NCBI RefSeq assembly: GCF_002906575.1
Contig: NZ_CP026309.1
Span: 2,480,001 to 2,544,000 of the forward strand
Length of the DNA: 64,000 nt
From: Salinigranum rubrum
GTDB taxonomy: Archaea; Halobacteriota; Halobacteria; Halobacteriales; Haloferacaceae
Direction: 5' to 3'
The notes under the pieces were generated by a model that searched no databases, was not told the origin of the DNA, and saw only the letters and a list, made by a program, of their open reading frames with translations. Both the position numbers and the translations under genes were made by a program. This document shows, piece after piece, positions 32,924-40,997 of this stretch (position 1 is its first letter; every line of letters begins with the position of its first letter).

Positions 32924-34619
32924 CGCAAACACGGACACGACAGAGGCGGACCCGGGCGCAGAGTACGAACACTACGAGGCGGTCGTCGTCGGGGCGGGTC
33001 CCGGCGGGGCGGCCGCGGCGGCAACCCTCGCCTCCTACGGGGTCGAGACGCTCGTCCTCGAACGCGGCGTCGACGCGGGGTCGAAGAACGTCTCGGGAGG
33101 GCTCATCTACGCCGAGGAGAGCGCGCCGTACACCATCGACCGCATCTTCGACGGCTTCCGCGAGGAGGCGGCGGAGCGGCCCATCACGAAGTACTACATC
33201 CACAACGTCGCCGGGACGAAGGTCGAGTCGTTCGACCTCACCGACCTCCACGAGTCGGACACCGAGTGGTCCGACTCCGTGCTTCGAAGGAAGATGGACT
33301 CGTGGCTCGCCGAGCAGGTCCACGAGCGTACCAGCGAGGCTGGCGGCGGTCTCCTCACCGAAGTACACGTGAACGGCCTCCTGGAGGAAGACGGCGAAAT
33401 CGTCGGCGTGACGTGTGACGAACTCGACCCGATTCGCGCCGACCTGATCGTCGCCGCCGACGGCGTCAACTCCGAACTCGCCCGGCAGGCGGGGCTGATG
33501 GACTGGGAGCGCCCCGAAGAGTGGTTCCAGGGCGTGAAGGCCGTGGTGGACATGGACAGCGAGGAAGTGAACGAGCGGTTCGACATCGCCGACGAGGAGG
33601 GCGTGGCGCACCTCTTCTCGGGCGACCTCTTCGACGAGGCCCGCGGGGGCGGCTTCCTCTACACGAACGAGGACTCGCTCTCGCTGGGCACCGTGTTCCA
33701 CCTCGACAGCATCGTCGAGGAGGAACTGGAGTCACACCAACTCTTGGACGCCCTGCTCACCCACCCGCTCCTCGCGCAGTGGCTCGGCGACGAGTACCAC
33801 GAACGGGAGTACTCCGCGAAACTGGTTCCCGACTCCAAGAAGGTCGCCCTCCGTGAGCCGTATCGGGACAACCTCGTGCTCGTGGGCGACGCCGCCGGGC
33901 AGATGCAGGCACAGGGGCCCATCATCAAGGGCATGAACCACGCCGTGTCGGCCGGGGCGCTCGCCGCGGAGGCGTTCGCGGAGTCGCGGGCGCGTGGCTC
34001 GCCGGGGAAGGCGGGACCGCTCTACGCGAAGAAGCTCCGCGACGAGGGCGTGATGAAGAAGCTCCGGCCGAAGCAGTACGACCTGCTCGGCTCGCTGGGC
34101 GAGCGCGAGCCCTTCGCAGGGGTGGTCGACGACGTGGTCGACTCGCCGCTCGGACGGTTCGGGGTTCGTCTCCTGGGCTCGCGCATCGAGACGCTGTACA
34201 ACTCGCCGTTCCTGACGTCGATGATACCCGACACGCGGACGCCGTACGTCACGCTCCCCACCGTCATCGCCGAGGAACTGGGAACGCCCGTCCGGGGCGA
34301 GAGCCACGTCGAGCCGCCGTCTCTCGAAGAACGCATCGGCAACCTCTCGTACAACACCGACATCGGCAACCCCCACATCGTCGTCGAGGACAACTCCATC
34401 GAGGCGTCGGGCGCGGCCGTCTACTCGTGTCCGGTCTCGGCGCGCGACTTCGGCGGGGGCTGCTACCGCGAGGAGACGATTCGAACGAACGGCCACGAGG
34501 AGAAGGTGGTGTCGCTCGACACCCAGCCCTGCGTCGAGTGCGGCACCTGCGCCGTCGTCGCGGACACGACGTGGGTCCACCCCCGCGGCGGGAAGGGCGT
34601 GGAGTTCACGCAGGGATGA
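32916..34619 (+). CDS. fixC: FixC-FixX fusion: ETF-quinone-type flavoprotein with C-terminal ferredoxin
   Basis: This 567-residue protein joins a FAD-dependent oxidoreductase to a ferredoxin-like FixX. GAGPGG (residues 26-31) binds FAD, and LVLVGDAAGQMQ is the second FAD motif. The last 90 residues hold CPVSARDF, GGGCYREE and CVECGTCAVVADTTWVHPRGGKGV, the FixX cluster region. It receives electrons from EtfAB and probably reduces quinone. The start at 32916 has GGAGGTG six bases upstream and overlaps EtfA by eight bases, better than an upstream in-frame start. Confidence 0.92.
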   Translation: MSSANTDTTEADPGAEYEHYEAVVVGAGPGGAAAAATLASYGVETLVLERGVDAGSKNVSGGLIYAEESAPYTIDRIFDGFREEAAERPITKYYIHNVAGTKVESFDLTDLHESDTEWSDSVLRRKMDSWLAEQVHERTSEAGGGLLTEVHVNGLLEEDGEIVGVTCDELDPIRADLIVAADGVNSELARQAGLMDWERPEEWFQGVKAVVDMDSEEVNERFDIADEEGVAHLFSGDLFDEARGGGFLYTNEDSLSLGTVFHLDSIVEEELESHQLLDALLTHPLLAQWLGDEYHEREYSAKLVPDSKKVALREPYRDNLVLVGDAAGQMQAQGPIIKGMNHAVSAGALAAEAFAESRARGSPGKAGPLYAKKLRDEGVMKKLRPKQYDLLGSLGEREPFAGVVDDVVDSPLGRFGVRLLGSRIETLYNSPFLTSMIPDTRTPYVTLPTVIAEELGTPVRGESHVEPPSLEERIGNLSYNTDIGNPHIVVEDNSIEASGAAVYSCPVSARDFGGGCYREETIRTNGHEEKVVSLDTQPCVECGTCAVVADTTWVHPRGGKGVEFTQG

Positions 34620-35023
34620 GCGACCTGGACTCGACCGAAGAGGACGGCGAGCGCGAACGCCACTCGGGGTACTACCCCCGCATCGCCGACCTGGCCGAGG
34701 CGGCCCGCCACGAGCGCGAGACGTTCGAGTTCACGGGGGAGACCGACGAACAGCGGGCGCTGGAGTACGCCCGCGACGGCTTCGGCGACGTCGTCGCGCT
34801 GTACATCGAGGCCCGGACCGCCGCCTGGGACGTCGAGTTCTCCGCCCGTGAACTTCGACTGCTCCACCGGGCGACGAACGACTACCTCTCGCTCTACACC
34901 CGGTGTCACGGCGTCGCGTTCGACACCGACGTCACGGTCCGCGAGGCCGCAGAGGTGCTGTTGAAGACGCACAACATCGTCGACACGGCGCAACTGGTGA
35001 CGAAAGTCCCCTCGCGGGACTGA
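34616..35023 (+). CDS. Conserved protein coupled to the fix operon
   Basis: This 135-residue soluble acidic protein starts within the FixC stop codon (ATGA). It is predicted mostly helical (YYPRIADLAEAARHERETFEF, EVLLKTHNIVDTAQLVTKVP). No known motif is seen. Its coupling to FixC-X suggests a structural or regulatory role in the ETF system, and I know no function. Confidence 0.65.
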   Translation: MSDLDSTEEDGERERHSGYYPRIADLAEAARHERETFEFTGETDEQRALEYARDGFGDVVALYIEARTAAWDVEFSARELRLLHRATNDYLSLYTRCHGVAFDTDVTVREAAEVLLKTHNIVDTAQLVTKVPSRD

Positions 35024-35192
35024 GACGGCCTGTCGCGAGTCAGTCCCGGCTGTCGCCGCCCCGGCGACGACCGGGACACGGGTGCGACAGACCGTATGAC
35101 ACACTCGCGGCGTGGATCCGTTCAGGAAATTCGAATCTTCCGAGACAACATCACGAACAACTATTAAGTATCGAGGTGTGGTACGGGTGCGC

Positions 35193-35936
35193 ATGGATAT
35201 CACCGACAAGCTCAGTTTCTCGCACAAGGACCGCAAGGACCTGTACGACTACGTCGAGAGCCACGGGACGGTCCGGAAGGACGAGGCGCGGCGCTCGTTG
35301 AACATGGAACCGGGCGCGTTCGGCGTCCACACGACCATCCTCCGCCGGGAGGGGTACATCCGCGAAGTCGGTGACAAACTCCAGATCGCCTACCAGGAGG
35401 AGGCCCCGCGGACGTACGAGTTCGACGACATCGAGTTCGTCATCCGCACCGCCCGCGAGGACGACCAGGAGAAACTCACAGAGACCATCCGCGACGTCGC
35501 GAAGGAGGGCGACTACTTCGAGGCCGAGACGGTGGCCGAGGTACTGGACCACGAGGAGGTACTCATCCGGCACAACGAGGTCCACTCCCGGCTTTTCTTC
35601 GTCGCCTGCGTCGGCGACGACGACGAGGTCGCCGGGTGGGTCCACCTCGACCTCCCCGAGACGGAGTTCCTCTCGCACACGGCGGTGCTCACGGTCGGGT
35701 GCAGAGCGGAGTTCCGCGGCCACGGCATCGGCTCGGCGCTCCTCGAACGCGGCGTCGAGTGGGCGCGCGACCACGGCTTCGAGAAGCTCTACAACTCCAT
35801 CCCGGCGACGAACGAGCGCGCAATCGAGTTCCTCGAAGGCCACGGCTGGCAGACCGAAACGGTCCGGAGCGACCACTACAAGATCGACGGCGACTACGTC
35901 GACGAGGTGATGATGGCGGTCGACCTCCTCGACTAG
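35193..35936 (+). CDS. Winged-helix plus GNAT acetyltransferase
   Basis: This 247-residue protein has an N-terminal HTH-like domain (about residues 1-60: DLYDYVESHGTVRKDEARRSL, then TTILRREGYI) fused to a GNAT domain with the acetyl-CoA loop CRAEFRGHGIGSALL and AIEFLEGHGW. This HTH-GNAT fusion recurs in haloarchaea, and the substrate is unknown. I use the ATG at 35193, since CTATTAAGTA (35160-35169) is a TATA box about 26 bases upstream, typical of a leaderless mRNA. Its stop overlaps the stop of the converging next gene through a shared CTAG. Confidence 0.85.
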   Translation: MDITDKLSFSHKDRKDLYDYVESHGTVRKDEARRSLNMEPGAFGVHTTILRREGYIREVGDKLQIAYQEEAPRTYEFDDIEFVIRTAREDDQEKLTETIRDVAKEGDYFEAETVAEVLDHEEVLIRHNEVHSRLFFVACVGDDDEVAGWVHLDLPETEFLSHTAVLTVGCRAEFRGHGIGSALLERGVEWARDHGFEKLYNSIPATNERAIEFLEGHGWQTETVRSDHYKIDGDYVDEVMMAVDLLD

Positions 35937-36097
35937 CGCCAGTTCTTCTCTGACCCTTCCAGCGGTTCGGCGACGACCCCCTCGGACTGGACGATGGCCC
36001 GCGCGTGGGCCGTACAGACGTCCCTGTCGGCCTCCCAGGGGACGTACACCCGAACGGCGGCCTCGTTCTCACAGCCATCTTCGCTACAGGTCGCCAT
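35933..36097 (-). CDS. Small putative zinc-binding protein
   Basis: This 54-residue protein has CSEDGCENEAAVRVYV and DVCTAHARAIV, giving a C-x4-C...C-x2-H set that could bind zinc. Such tiny zinc-finger proteins are common and mostly unstudied in haloarchaea. It converges on the GNAT gene, sharing CTAG as both stops. Confidence 0.7.
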   Translation of the reverse strand: MATCSEDGCENEAAVRVYVPWEADRDVCTAHARAIVQSEGVVAEPLEGSEKNWR

Positions 36098-36297
36098 GGA
36101 TGAGAGGAGACGCCCAACCGACAAGAGTGTGGGGCCTGCCGAATCGGAAGCGACGGGTGACCCCACCGGACGGACCACGTGTCCTCTTCTCTCGACCATC
36201 CCGTTCTCTTCGGTCTGTCGCTTTGATGTCGTGCACGCGAGCGCCATAAATACTATTTGTCCGACATTTATTTGACGACAGCGGTCCGGGTTCGACC

Positions 36298-36648
36298 ATG
36301 GACGACTCACAGGTCACGGTCGACGTAGAGGTCGAGGTCGAGGTCGACACCGAGGAACTCGAAGTCGAGGTCGGCGACGCGGAGGAGTTCGAAGCCGAAC
36401 TCACCGCCGGCGGGGTCGAAATCGAAGTCGAGGCTGAAATCGAGGTGGAGGCCGCCGACGAGGGTGAGGGGGACGACCACGAGGCCCACGAACTGACCGC
36501 GAGGGCCGACGAGGCGGAGTCCGAAGAGAGCGGCGACGCGGCGGACGGAGTCGACGAACACGAATCGATGGAGGACGCAGCGAAGGAGGCCGACACGGTC
36601 GACGAGGCCGACGATACCGACGACACCGACGAACACCACGAGGAGTGA
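36298..36648 (+). CDS. Extremely acidic protein with Val/Glu alternation
   Basis: This 116-residue protein is nearly all Asp, Glu, Val and Ala. The first half alternates Val and Glu (VTVDVEVEVEVDTEELEVEV), which suggests beta strands with one charged face; the second half is disordered-looking. No family is recognised. An AAATACTATTTG box at 36248-36259 lies too far for a leaderless start (about 40 bases). Codon use and composition fit a real haloarchaeal gene, but a low-complexity chance frame is possible. Confidence 0.5.
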   Translation: MDDSQVTVDVEVEVEVDTEELEVEVGDAEEFEAELTAGGVEIEVEAEIEVEAADEGEGDDHEAHELTARADEAESEESGDAADGVDEHESMEDAAKEADTVDEADDTDDTDEHHEE

Positions 36649-36654
36649 CGGCGG

Positions 36655-39015
36655 CTACTCGTATCGGCGCCGGTACGCCGCCGCGTCTTCCTCACCGTCC
36701 CGCTCGACGAGCACCTGATACGCCCGCCCGAGCGCCTTCATACACTGACCCGTCGAGACGAAGCCGAGTTCGTCGGCGACGGCGTCCCACGGGTGAGCCT
36801 GCAGCACCTTCCGGACGAGCAGGCGTTCTTGCCGTTCGTCCAGCGGCCGCTCCTCCACTGTGAGCGCCCGGAGCGCCAGCAGTCGGAACGGCCGGGGGTT
36901 CACGCTGTAGAGGCCGGGACCGAACGAGGCGTCGACGACGACGCGCCACTCGCGGTCGGTGAGCGAGGGCGCGAACGCACGGTCGACCGCCCCCAGCGCC
37001 GCGCGGACGACGTCGGCGTCGAGGTCACGGAGGGGGTCCGAGAGCGTTCCCTCCAGTCGGTCGAGAAACCAGTCTGTGTGTCGGTCCTGCATCTGTCTCC
37101 CCCGCCGCGAGAGCGCGTCGCACATCACGACCGAGTGCTCGCCGCTCGTCTCGTTCCGCGAGGTCGAGAGGTAGAGCGTGGCGAAGCCGTTGTCGCGCCA
37201 AAACGAGACCAGCGCGGGAGTCGCGCCGTAGCCGACGCCGAGCCAGTCGACCGGCCGTTCACCTCGGTTCCGCGCGCCCGCCTCGCCGGTGTCGTGTGGA
37301 CCGAGACGTCCCGCGAGCGGGTCGCCCGCGTGGAGTTCACGCCGAATCTCGTCCAGGAGCGTCGATCCGAGCCCACGCGACCGAACCGTGTGGTGGGTGG
37401 CGATGCGCATCACGCGGTAGCCGACGGGGACGGCGGCGTCCTCGTCGCGGACCTGCGAGGTGAGCACGTCGGGGAGCATGTTCCCGCGGACGCGCTGGCC
37501 CTCGTACATTCGACGCCTCAGTTCGGCGTCGAGTCCGCCCTCCCGGGCGAGGAGCGCGACCGAGACGACGTGTCCGTCGTGCGTGAGGGCCCGAAGAGTG
37601 AGGTTCGGCGCGTCCAGCAGACGCGCGAGGTCGTTCGGCTCGGTCCGGTAGTGCGCCAGGACGAGCAGACCGAACACCTCCCGGAGTCGGTGTTCGTCCG
37701 CGAGGAGGTCGTCGGGCGACCACGACCGGTACGTGACCGACTCGGGGGTCGCCTCGGCGACCATCTGCTCGACCGGCGGGCGGGCGTCGAGGAGGAGCGC
37801 GCGGAACGCGAGCGACTCGACGGGGTCGCCGCGGGCGTACCGGATGGGGTCGTCGAGGCGGACGTCCGTGACCCGGTGCTCGCTCTCGTCGAGTCGGTCG
37901 CGGAAGCGGACCGTGAAGCCGCGACCCGCGCCCTCGTAACCGTGGACCGTCGTGAAGAACGCGACCCGGTCGGCGTCGAGAAACGATGTGAGAAGGTGAA
38001 CCGGGAGCGCCGCCGCCTCGTCGACGAGGAGGACGTCCGCGGGTTCGGACCCCACTTCCGCCGGTCGGCAGAAACGGATCCGCCCACCACCGCTACCTCC
38101 CCCAGCGCCGCCTGGGTCGACGCTGACGACGTGCGCATCGGCGTCGTGGCTCGCCTCGACGCCGAGCGTCTCGAGGAGTTCGAGCGCGCGTCGGAACGCC
38201 TCCTCGGCGTTTCGGTACCGTGGGGCCGTCACGAGGACGCTCTCCCCTTCGGCTGCGAGACACGCCGCGGCGAGGCCGGCCGCGCTGGATTTGCCCCTCC
38301 CGCGGTCGGCCTCGACGACGACTGCCTCCGTCCCTCCTCGGAGTCGCTCCAGTGCCGCGAGCGCCCGCGACTGGTCGCGGGTTCGACACGCCTCGTACGC
38401 CACGCGGGGGAAGGCGGCGGCGGCGGGCGTCGCCGGCGCGGTTCGACCGCCGGCGAACACGTCAGCGTCCGTCTCGCCCGTGCGCCGAACGGTCTCTCCA
38501 CCGTCGCCGTCCACCTCGACGAGAGCGACACCCGGGTGCGCCCACAGGAGGTCGACGAGTCGCCGTCGGAAGCGCCCGGTCACCGCCTCGGTCGGGAAGG
38601 GTGGAACCGCGAGGCTCTCGTCGAACGCACTCTTCGAATCGGGCCACGCATCCAGCGACGGAGTCAGGAGGATCAGGAGGCCCCCGCCGTCGACGACGCC
38701 CGAGAGCTTCCCGAACAGATTCGGCGAGAACCCCTCGTGTGCGTCGCAGACGACCACCGACCGGGTGGTTCCGAGAAGCGAGTCGGTGCGGGCGGGCGAG
38801 ACGCGGTCGAACCGAACGCCCTCGCGGGTGGTGACGAACGTGACCGCGTCGTCGTCGACGTCCGCGCCGTCGACCGCCGAGAACGCGGCGTCCCATCCGG
38901 CGTCACGGTCACCGCTCAACACGAGGAGGCGGCGCTGGTCGGTCGCCCGCGCGCGGGCGCTGAGGTCGCCGGCCAGCGCCCGGACGGTCGAGGTCGGGGG
39001 GGACGAATCCGCCAT
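36655..39015 (-). CDS. tmcA: tRNA(Met) cytidine acetyltransferase TmcA
   Basis: This 786-residue enzyme makes N4-acetylcytidine in RNA using ATP and acetyl-CoA. The order is an N-terminal DUF1726-like part, a helicase-like ATPase domain (Walker A VEADRGRGKSSAAGLAA, Walker B LLVDEAAALP), a GNAT domain (MRIATHHTVRSRGLGSTLLDE) and a C-terminal tRNA-binding region. I start at 39015 (MADSSPP), dropping 44 unlikely residues before it. In halophiles related Kre33/Nat10-like activity modifies many RNAs. Confidence 0.93.
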   Translation of the reverse strand: MADSSPPTSTVRALAGDLSARARATDQRRLLVLSGDRDAGWDAAFSAVDGADVDDDAVTFVTTREGVRFDRVSPARTDSLLGTTRSVVVCDAHEGFSPNLFGKLSGVVDGGGLLILLTPSLDAWPDSKSAFDESLAVPPFPTEAVTGRFRRRLVDLLWAHPGVALVEVDGDGGETVRRTGETDADVFAGGRTAPATPAAAAFPRVAYEACRTRDQSRALAALERLRGGTEAVVVEADRGRGKSSAAGLAAACLAAEGESVLVTAPRYRNAEEAFRRALELLETLGVEASHDADAHVVSVDPGGAGGGSGGGRIRFCRPAEVGSEPADVLLVDEAAALPVHLLTSFLDADRVAFFTTVHGYEGAGRGFTVRFRDRLDESEHRVTDVRLDDPIRYARGDPVESLAFRALLLDARPPVEQMVAEATPESVTYRSWSPDDLLADEHRLREVFGLLVLAHYRTEPNDLARLLDAPNLTLRALTHDGHVVSVALLAREGGLDAELRRRMYEGQRVRGNMLPDVLTSQVRDEDAAVPVGYRVMRIATHHTVRSRGLGSTLLDEIRRELHAGDPLAGRLGPHDTGEAGARNRGERPVDWLGVGYGATPALVSFWRDNGFATLYLSTSRNETSGEHSVVMCDALSRRGRQMQDRHTDWFLDRLEGTLSDPLRDLDADVVRAALGAVDRAFAPSLTDREWRVVVDASFGPGLYSVNPRPFRLLALRALTVEERPLDERQERLLVRKVLQAHPWDAVADELGFVSTGQCMKALGRAYQVLVERDGEEDAAAYRRRYE

Positions 39016-39314
39016 CGGCGGCCGTTGGTCGAGCGCGCGTAAGGCGGTTCGGGTTCCGCTCGGGTCGCTCGGAGGCCCCTGACTGAAGGTGTCCTCGTCA
39101 GCCGCGTCCCCGACTCCGAGCAGACGATGCGTGTGCCCGTATCGCACGCCGTGACGGGTTTGAAAGCGTTTTTATGGAGTGGTGCGCTACGACTGCGTAC
39201 ACCCCTGTCCGTGGTCGATGACTACTCCTCGCCGTCAGGGAACTCCGCCGTGACGGCGGACGCCGGAAGACCGGTTCGGCGAGGCAGTCGAGCCCCGGGA
39301 GGGAGGAGGATACA
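39016..39314 (+). promoter_or_regulatory. rpl7ae promoter and structured leader with alternative hairpins
   Basis: GTTTTTATGG at 39168-39177 is the likely TATA box, giving a leader of roughly 110 bases, with GGGAGGGAGGA just before the start. Two 8-bp hairpins compete for the same bases: CGCCGTCA (39230-39237) with TGACGGCG (39251-39258), or TCCGCCGT (39244-39251) with ACGGCGGA (39253-39260). A third helix pairs CGCCG (39261-39265) with CGGCG (39277-39281). L7Ae is known to autoregulate through leader RNA in archaea; a K-turn is not obvious here. Confidence 0.45.
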
Positions 39315-39677
39315 ATGCCAGTTTACGTCGATTACGATGTACCCGCAGACCTCGCCGAAAGTGCCATCGAGGCGCTCGAGGTCGCACGAGACACAGGAAC
39401 CGTAAAGAAAGGAACGAACGAGACCACGAAGGCGGTCGAGCGCGGTAACGCCGTGCTCGTCCTCGTCGCCGAAGACGTCTCCCCCGAAGAGATCGTGATG
39501 CATCTCCCCGAACTCGCCGAGGAGAAGGGCATCCCGTACATCTTCGTGGAGACGCAGGACGACATCGGCCACGCCGCCGGCCTCGAAGTCGGCAGCGCCG
39601 CCGCGGCCATCGTCGACGCCGGCGAGGCCGAGGAGAGCGTCGAGGACATCGCCTCGAAGGTCGAGGAACTCCGATAA
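39315..39677 (+). CDS. rpl7ae: Ribosomal protein L7Ae
   Basis: This 120-residue K-turn RNA-binding protein is part of the large subunit, box C/D and H/ACA RNPs, and archaeal RNase P. The core [26 protein letters not shown] and [13 protein letters not shown] are diagnostic. It heads the L7Ae-S28e-L24e-Ndk operon. The leader before it is structured. Confidence 0.97.
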   Translation: MPVYVDYDVPADLAESAIEALEVARDTGTVKKGTNETTKAVERGNAVLVLVAEDVSPEEIVMHLPELAEEKGIPYIFVETQDDIGHAAGLEVGSAAAAIVDAGEAEESVEDIASKVEELR

Positions 39678-39683
39678 CCGACA

Positions 39684-39908
39684 ATGAGCGCAGAAGAGAG
39701 CGCCAGCGACTCCACCTCCGCGGAGGTCATCGAGATCGTCGGCAAGACCGGCATGCACGGCGAGGCAATGCAGGTCAAGTGCCGCATCCGCGAGGGCTCG
39801 AACCAGGGTCGCATAATCACGCGGAACGTGCTGGGCCCCGTCCGCGAGGGCGACATTCTCCAACTCAGAGAGACCCAGCGCGACGCCGACTCCATCGGAG
39901 GACAGTAA
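39684..39908 (+). CDS. rps28e: Ribosomal protein S28e
   Basis: This 74-residue small-subunit protein has [20 protein letters not shown] and [17 protein letters not shown], typical of S28e, with an acidic N-terminal extension. The spacing from L7Ae is six bases, and its stop overlaps the L24e start (TAATG). Confidence 0.96.
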   Translation: MSAEESASDSTSAEVIEIVGKTGMHGEAMQVKCRIREGSNQGRIITRNVLGPVREGDILQLRETQRDADSIGGQ

Positions 39909-40357
39909 TGGTCGAGAAACGAACCTGCGACTACACCGGCGACGAGATCGAACCCGGCACGGGGACGATGTTCGTCAGGACCGACGGCACGGTTCTGCAC
40001 TTCAAGAACTCGAAGGCGGAGAAGAACTACCTGCTGGGTCGGGAGGCCCGCGAACTCGAGTGGACTACCACCGGTCGCCAGCAGGCGGAGCGTGCACGGG
40101 CGTCCCGGGACGCGGCCACTCAGGCGGTCGAGGCGGAGGCCGAAGCGGCCGAACCCGACGCGGACGAAGCGGAGGACGTCGCCGCTACCGACGAATCCGA
40201 CGAGGCTGAAGCGGAGGACGTCGCCGCTACCGACGAATCCGACGCGGACGAGGAGACCGAGGCCGACGAATCCGACGCGGACGAGGAGACCGAGGCCGAC
40301 GAATCCGAAGCCGACGAGGAAGTCGAGGCTGACGACGAGGAGGACGACGAAGAATGA
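39908..40357 (+). CDS. rpl24e: Ribosomal protein L24e with a long acidic repeat tail
   Basis: The first 63 residues are normal L24e with the zinc-binding start ([36 protein letters not shown]); the usual second cysteine pair is reduced. The remaining 85 residues are Asp/Glu/Ala repeats such as [11 protein letters not shown] and [11 protein letters not shown], making the protein about twice its usual length. The tail is encoded by near-perfect DNA repeats. It may add negative charge at high salt or recruit a partner, and it may vary in length. The Ndk start overlaps the stop (ATGA). Confidence 0.92.
   Translation: MVEKRTCDYTGDEIEPGTGTMFVRTDGTVLHFKNSKAEKNYLLGREARELEWTTTGRQQAERARASRDAATQAVEAEAEAAEPDADEAEDVAATDESDEAEAEDVAATDESDADEETEADESDADEETEADESEADEEVEADDEEDDEE
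40169..40306 (+). repeat. In-frame tandem repeats in the L24e tail
   Basis: A 33-base identical segment at 40169-40201 recurs at 40211-40243 (42-bp period). A 33-bp unit then repeats in tandem at 40232-40264 and 40265-40297 with a partial third copy. All periods are multiples of three, so copy changes keep the frame. Confidence 0.88.
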
Positions 40358-40833
40358 GCCACCACGACGAGCGCACGTTCGTGATGGTGAAGCCCGACGG
40401 GGTCCAGCGCGGCCTCATCGGAGACATCGTCTCGCGCTTCGAGGAGCGCGGACTGAAACTCGTCGGCGCGAAGTTCATGCGGATCGACGAGGAACTCGCC
40501 CACGAGCACTACGGCGAGCACGAGGGCAAACCCTTCTTCGAGGGCCTCGTCGACTTCATCACCTCCGGACCGGTCTTCGCGATGGTCTGGGAGGGCGCCG
40601 ATGCGACCCGCCAGGTGCGGAAGATGATGGGCGAGACCGACCCCGCCGACTCCCCGCCGGGGACCATCCGCGGCGATTATGGGCTGGACCTCGGTCACAA
40701 CGTCATCCACGGCTCCGACCACGAGGACGAGGGCGCCAACGAGCGCGAGATCGACCTCTTCTTCGATAGCGAGGAACTCGTCGACTGGGATCTCGACTCG
40801 GCTGCGTGGGTCTACGAAGACGAAACCCACTGA
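40354..40833 (+). CDS. ndk: Nucleoside diphosphate kinase
   Basis: This 159-residue enzyme exchanges gamma phosphates between NTPs and NDPs. The catalytic His lies in [18 protein letters not shown], and [17 protein letters not shown] is the family start. Length is normal for archaeal Ndk. It is the last gene of the L7Ae operon, a common archaeal order. Confidence 0.97.
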   Translation: MSHHDERTFVMVKPDGVQRGLIGDIVSRFEERGLKLVGAKFMRIDEELAHEHYGEHEGKPFFEGLVDFITSGPVFAMVWEGADATRQVRKMMGETDPADSPPGTIRGDYGLDLGHNVIHGSDHEDEGANEREIDLFFDSEELVDWDLDSAAWVYEDETH

Positions 40834-40852
40834 CAGCGAAACCGTCTCGGCG

Positions 40853-40858
40853 TTTTTT
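40853..40858 (+). terminator. T6 run after ndk
   Basis: Six T residues lie 20 bases after the ndk stop in GC-rich sequence. Oligo-T tracts without a hairpin are the usual archaeal transcription stop. Confidence 0.5.
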
Positions 40859-40957
40859 CGACGACACTCACACGCGAAAGCCGTCTCCGTCGGCGTTCAC
40901 GACGCCGACCGACGGCTGACGTCGTCGCTTCCGTTCACCGGAAACGTAGTGTAATCC

Positions 40958-40971
40958 AACAATAAATTGTT
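40958..40971. promoter_or_regulatory. AT-rich palindrome over the SBP56 promoter
   Basis: AACAAT-AA-ATTGTT is a perfect palindrome 27-40 bases upstream of the SBP56 start at 40998, overlapping the likely TATA element (AATAAATTG). A repressor bound here would block the promoter. Confidence 0.45.
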
Positions 40972-40997
40972 AATCATTGTCCATCGTATCGGAGGGT

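Noticed and set aside
34480..34500. A GATTCGAAC stretch resembling a tRNA T-loop
   Set aside because: It is inside the FixX coding part, and no acceptor or anticodon stem can be formed around it.
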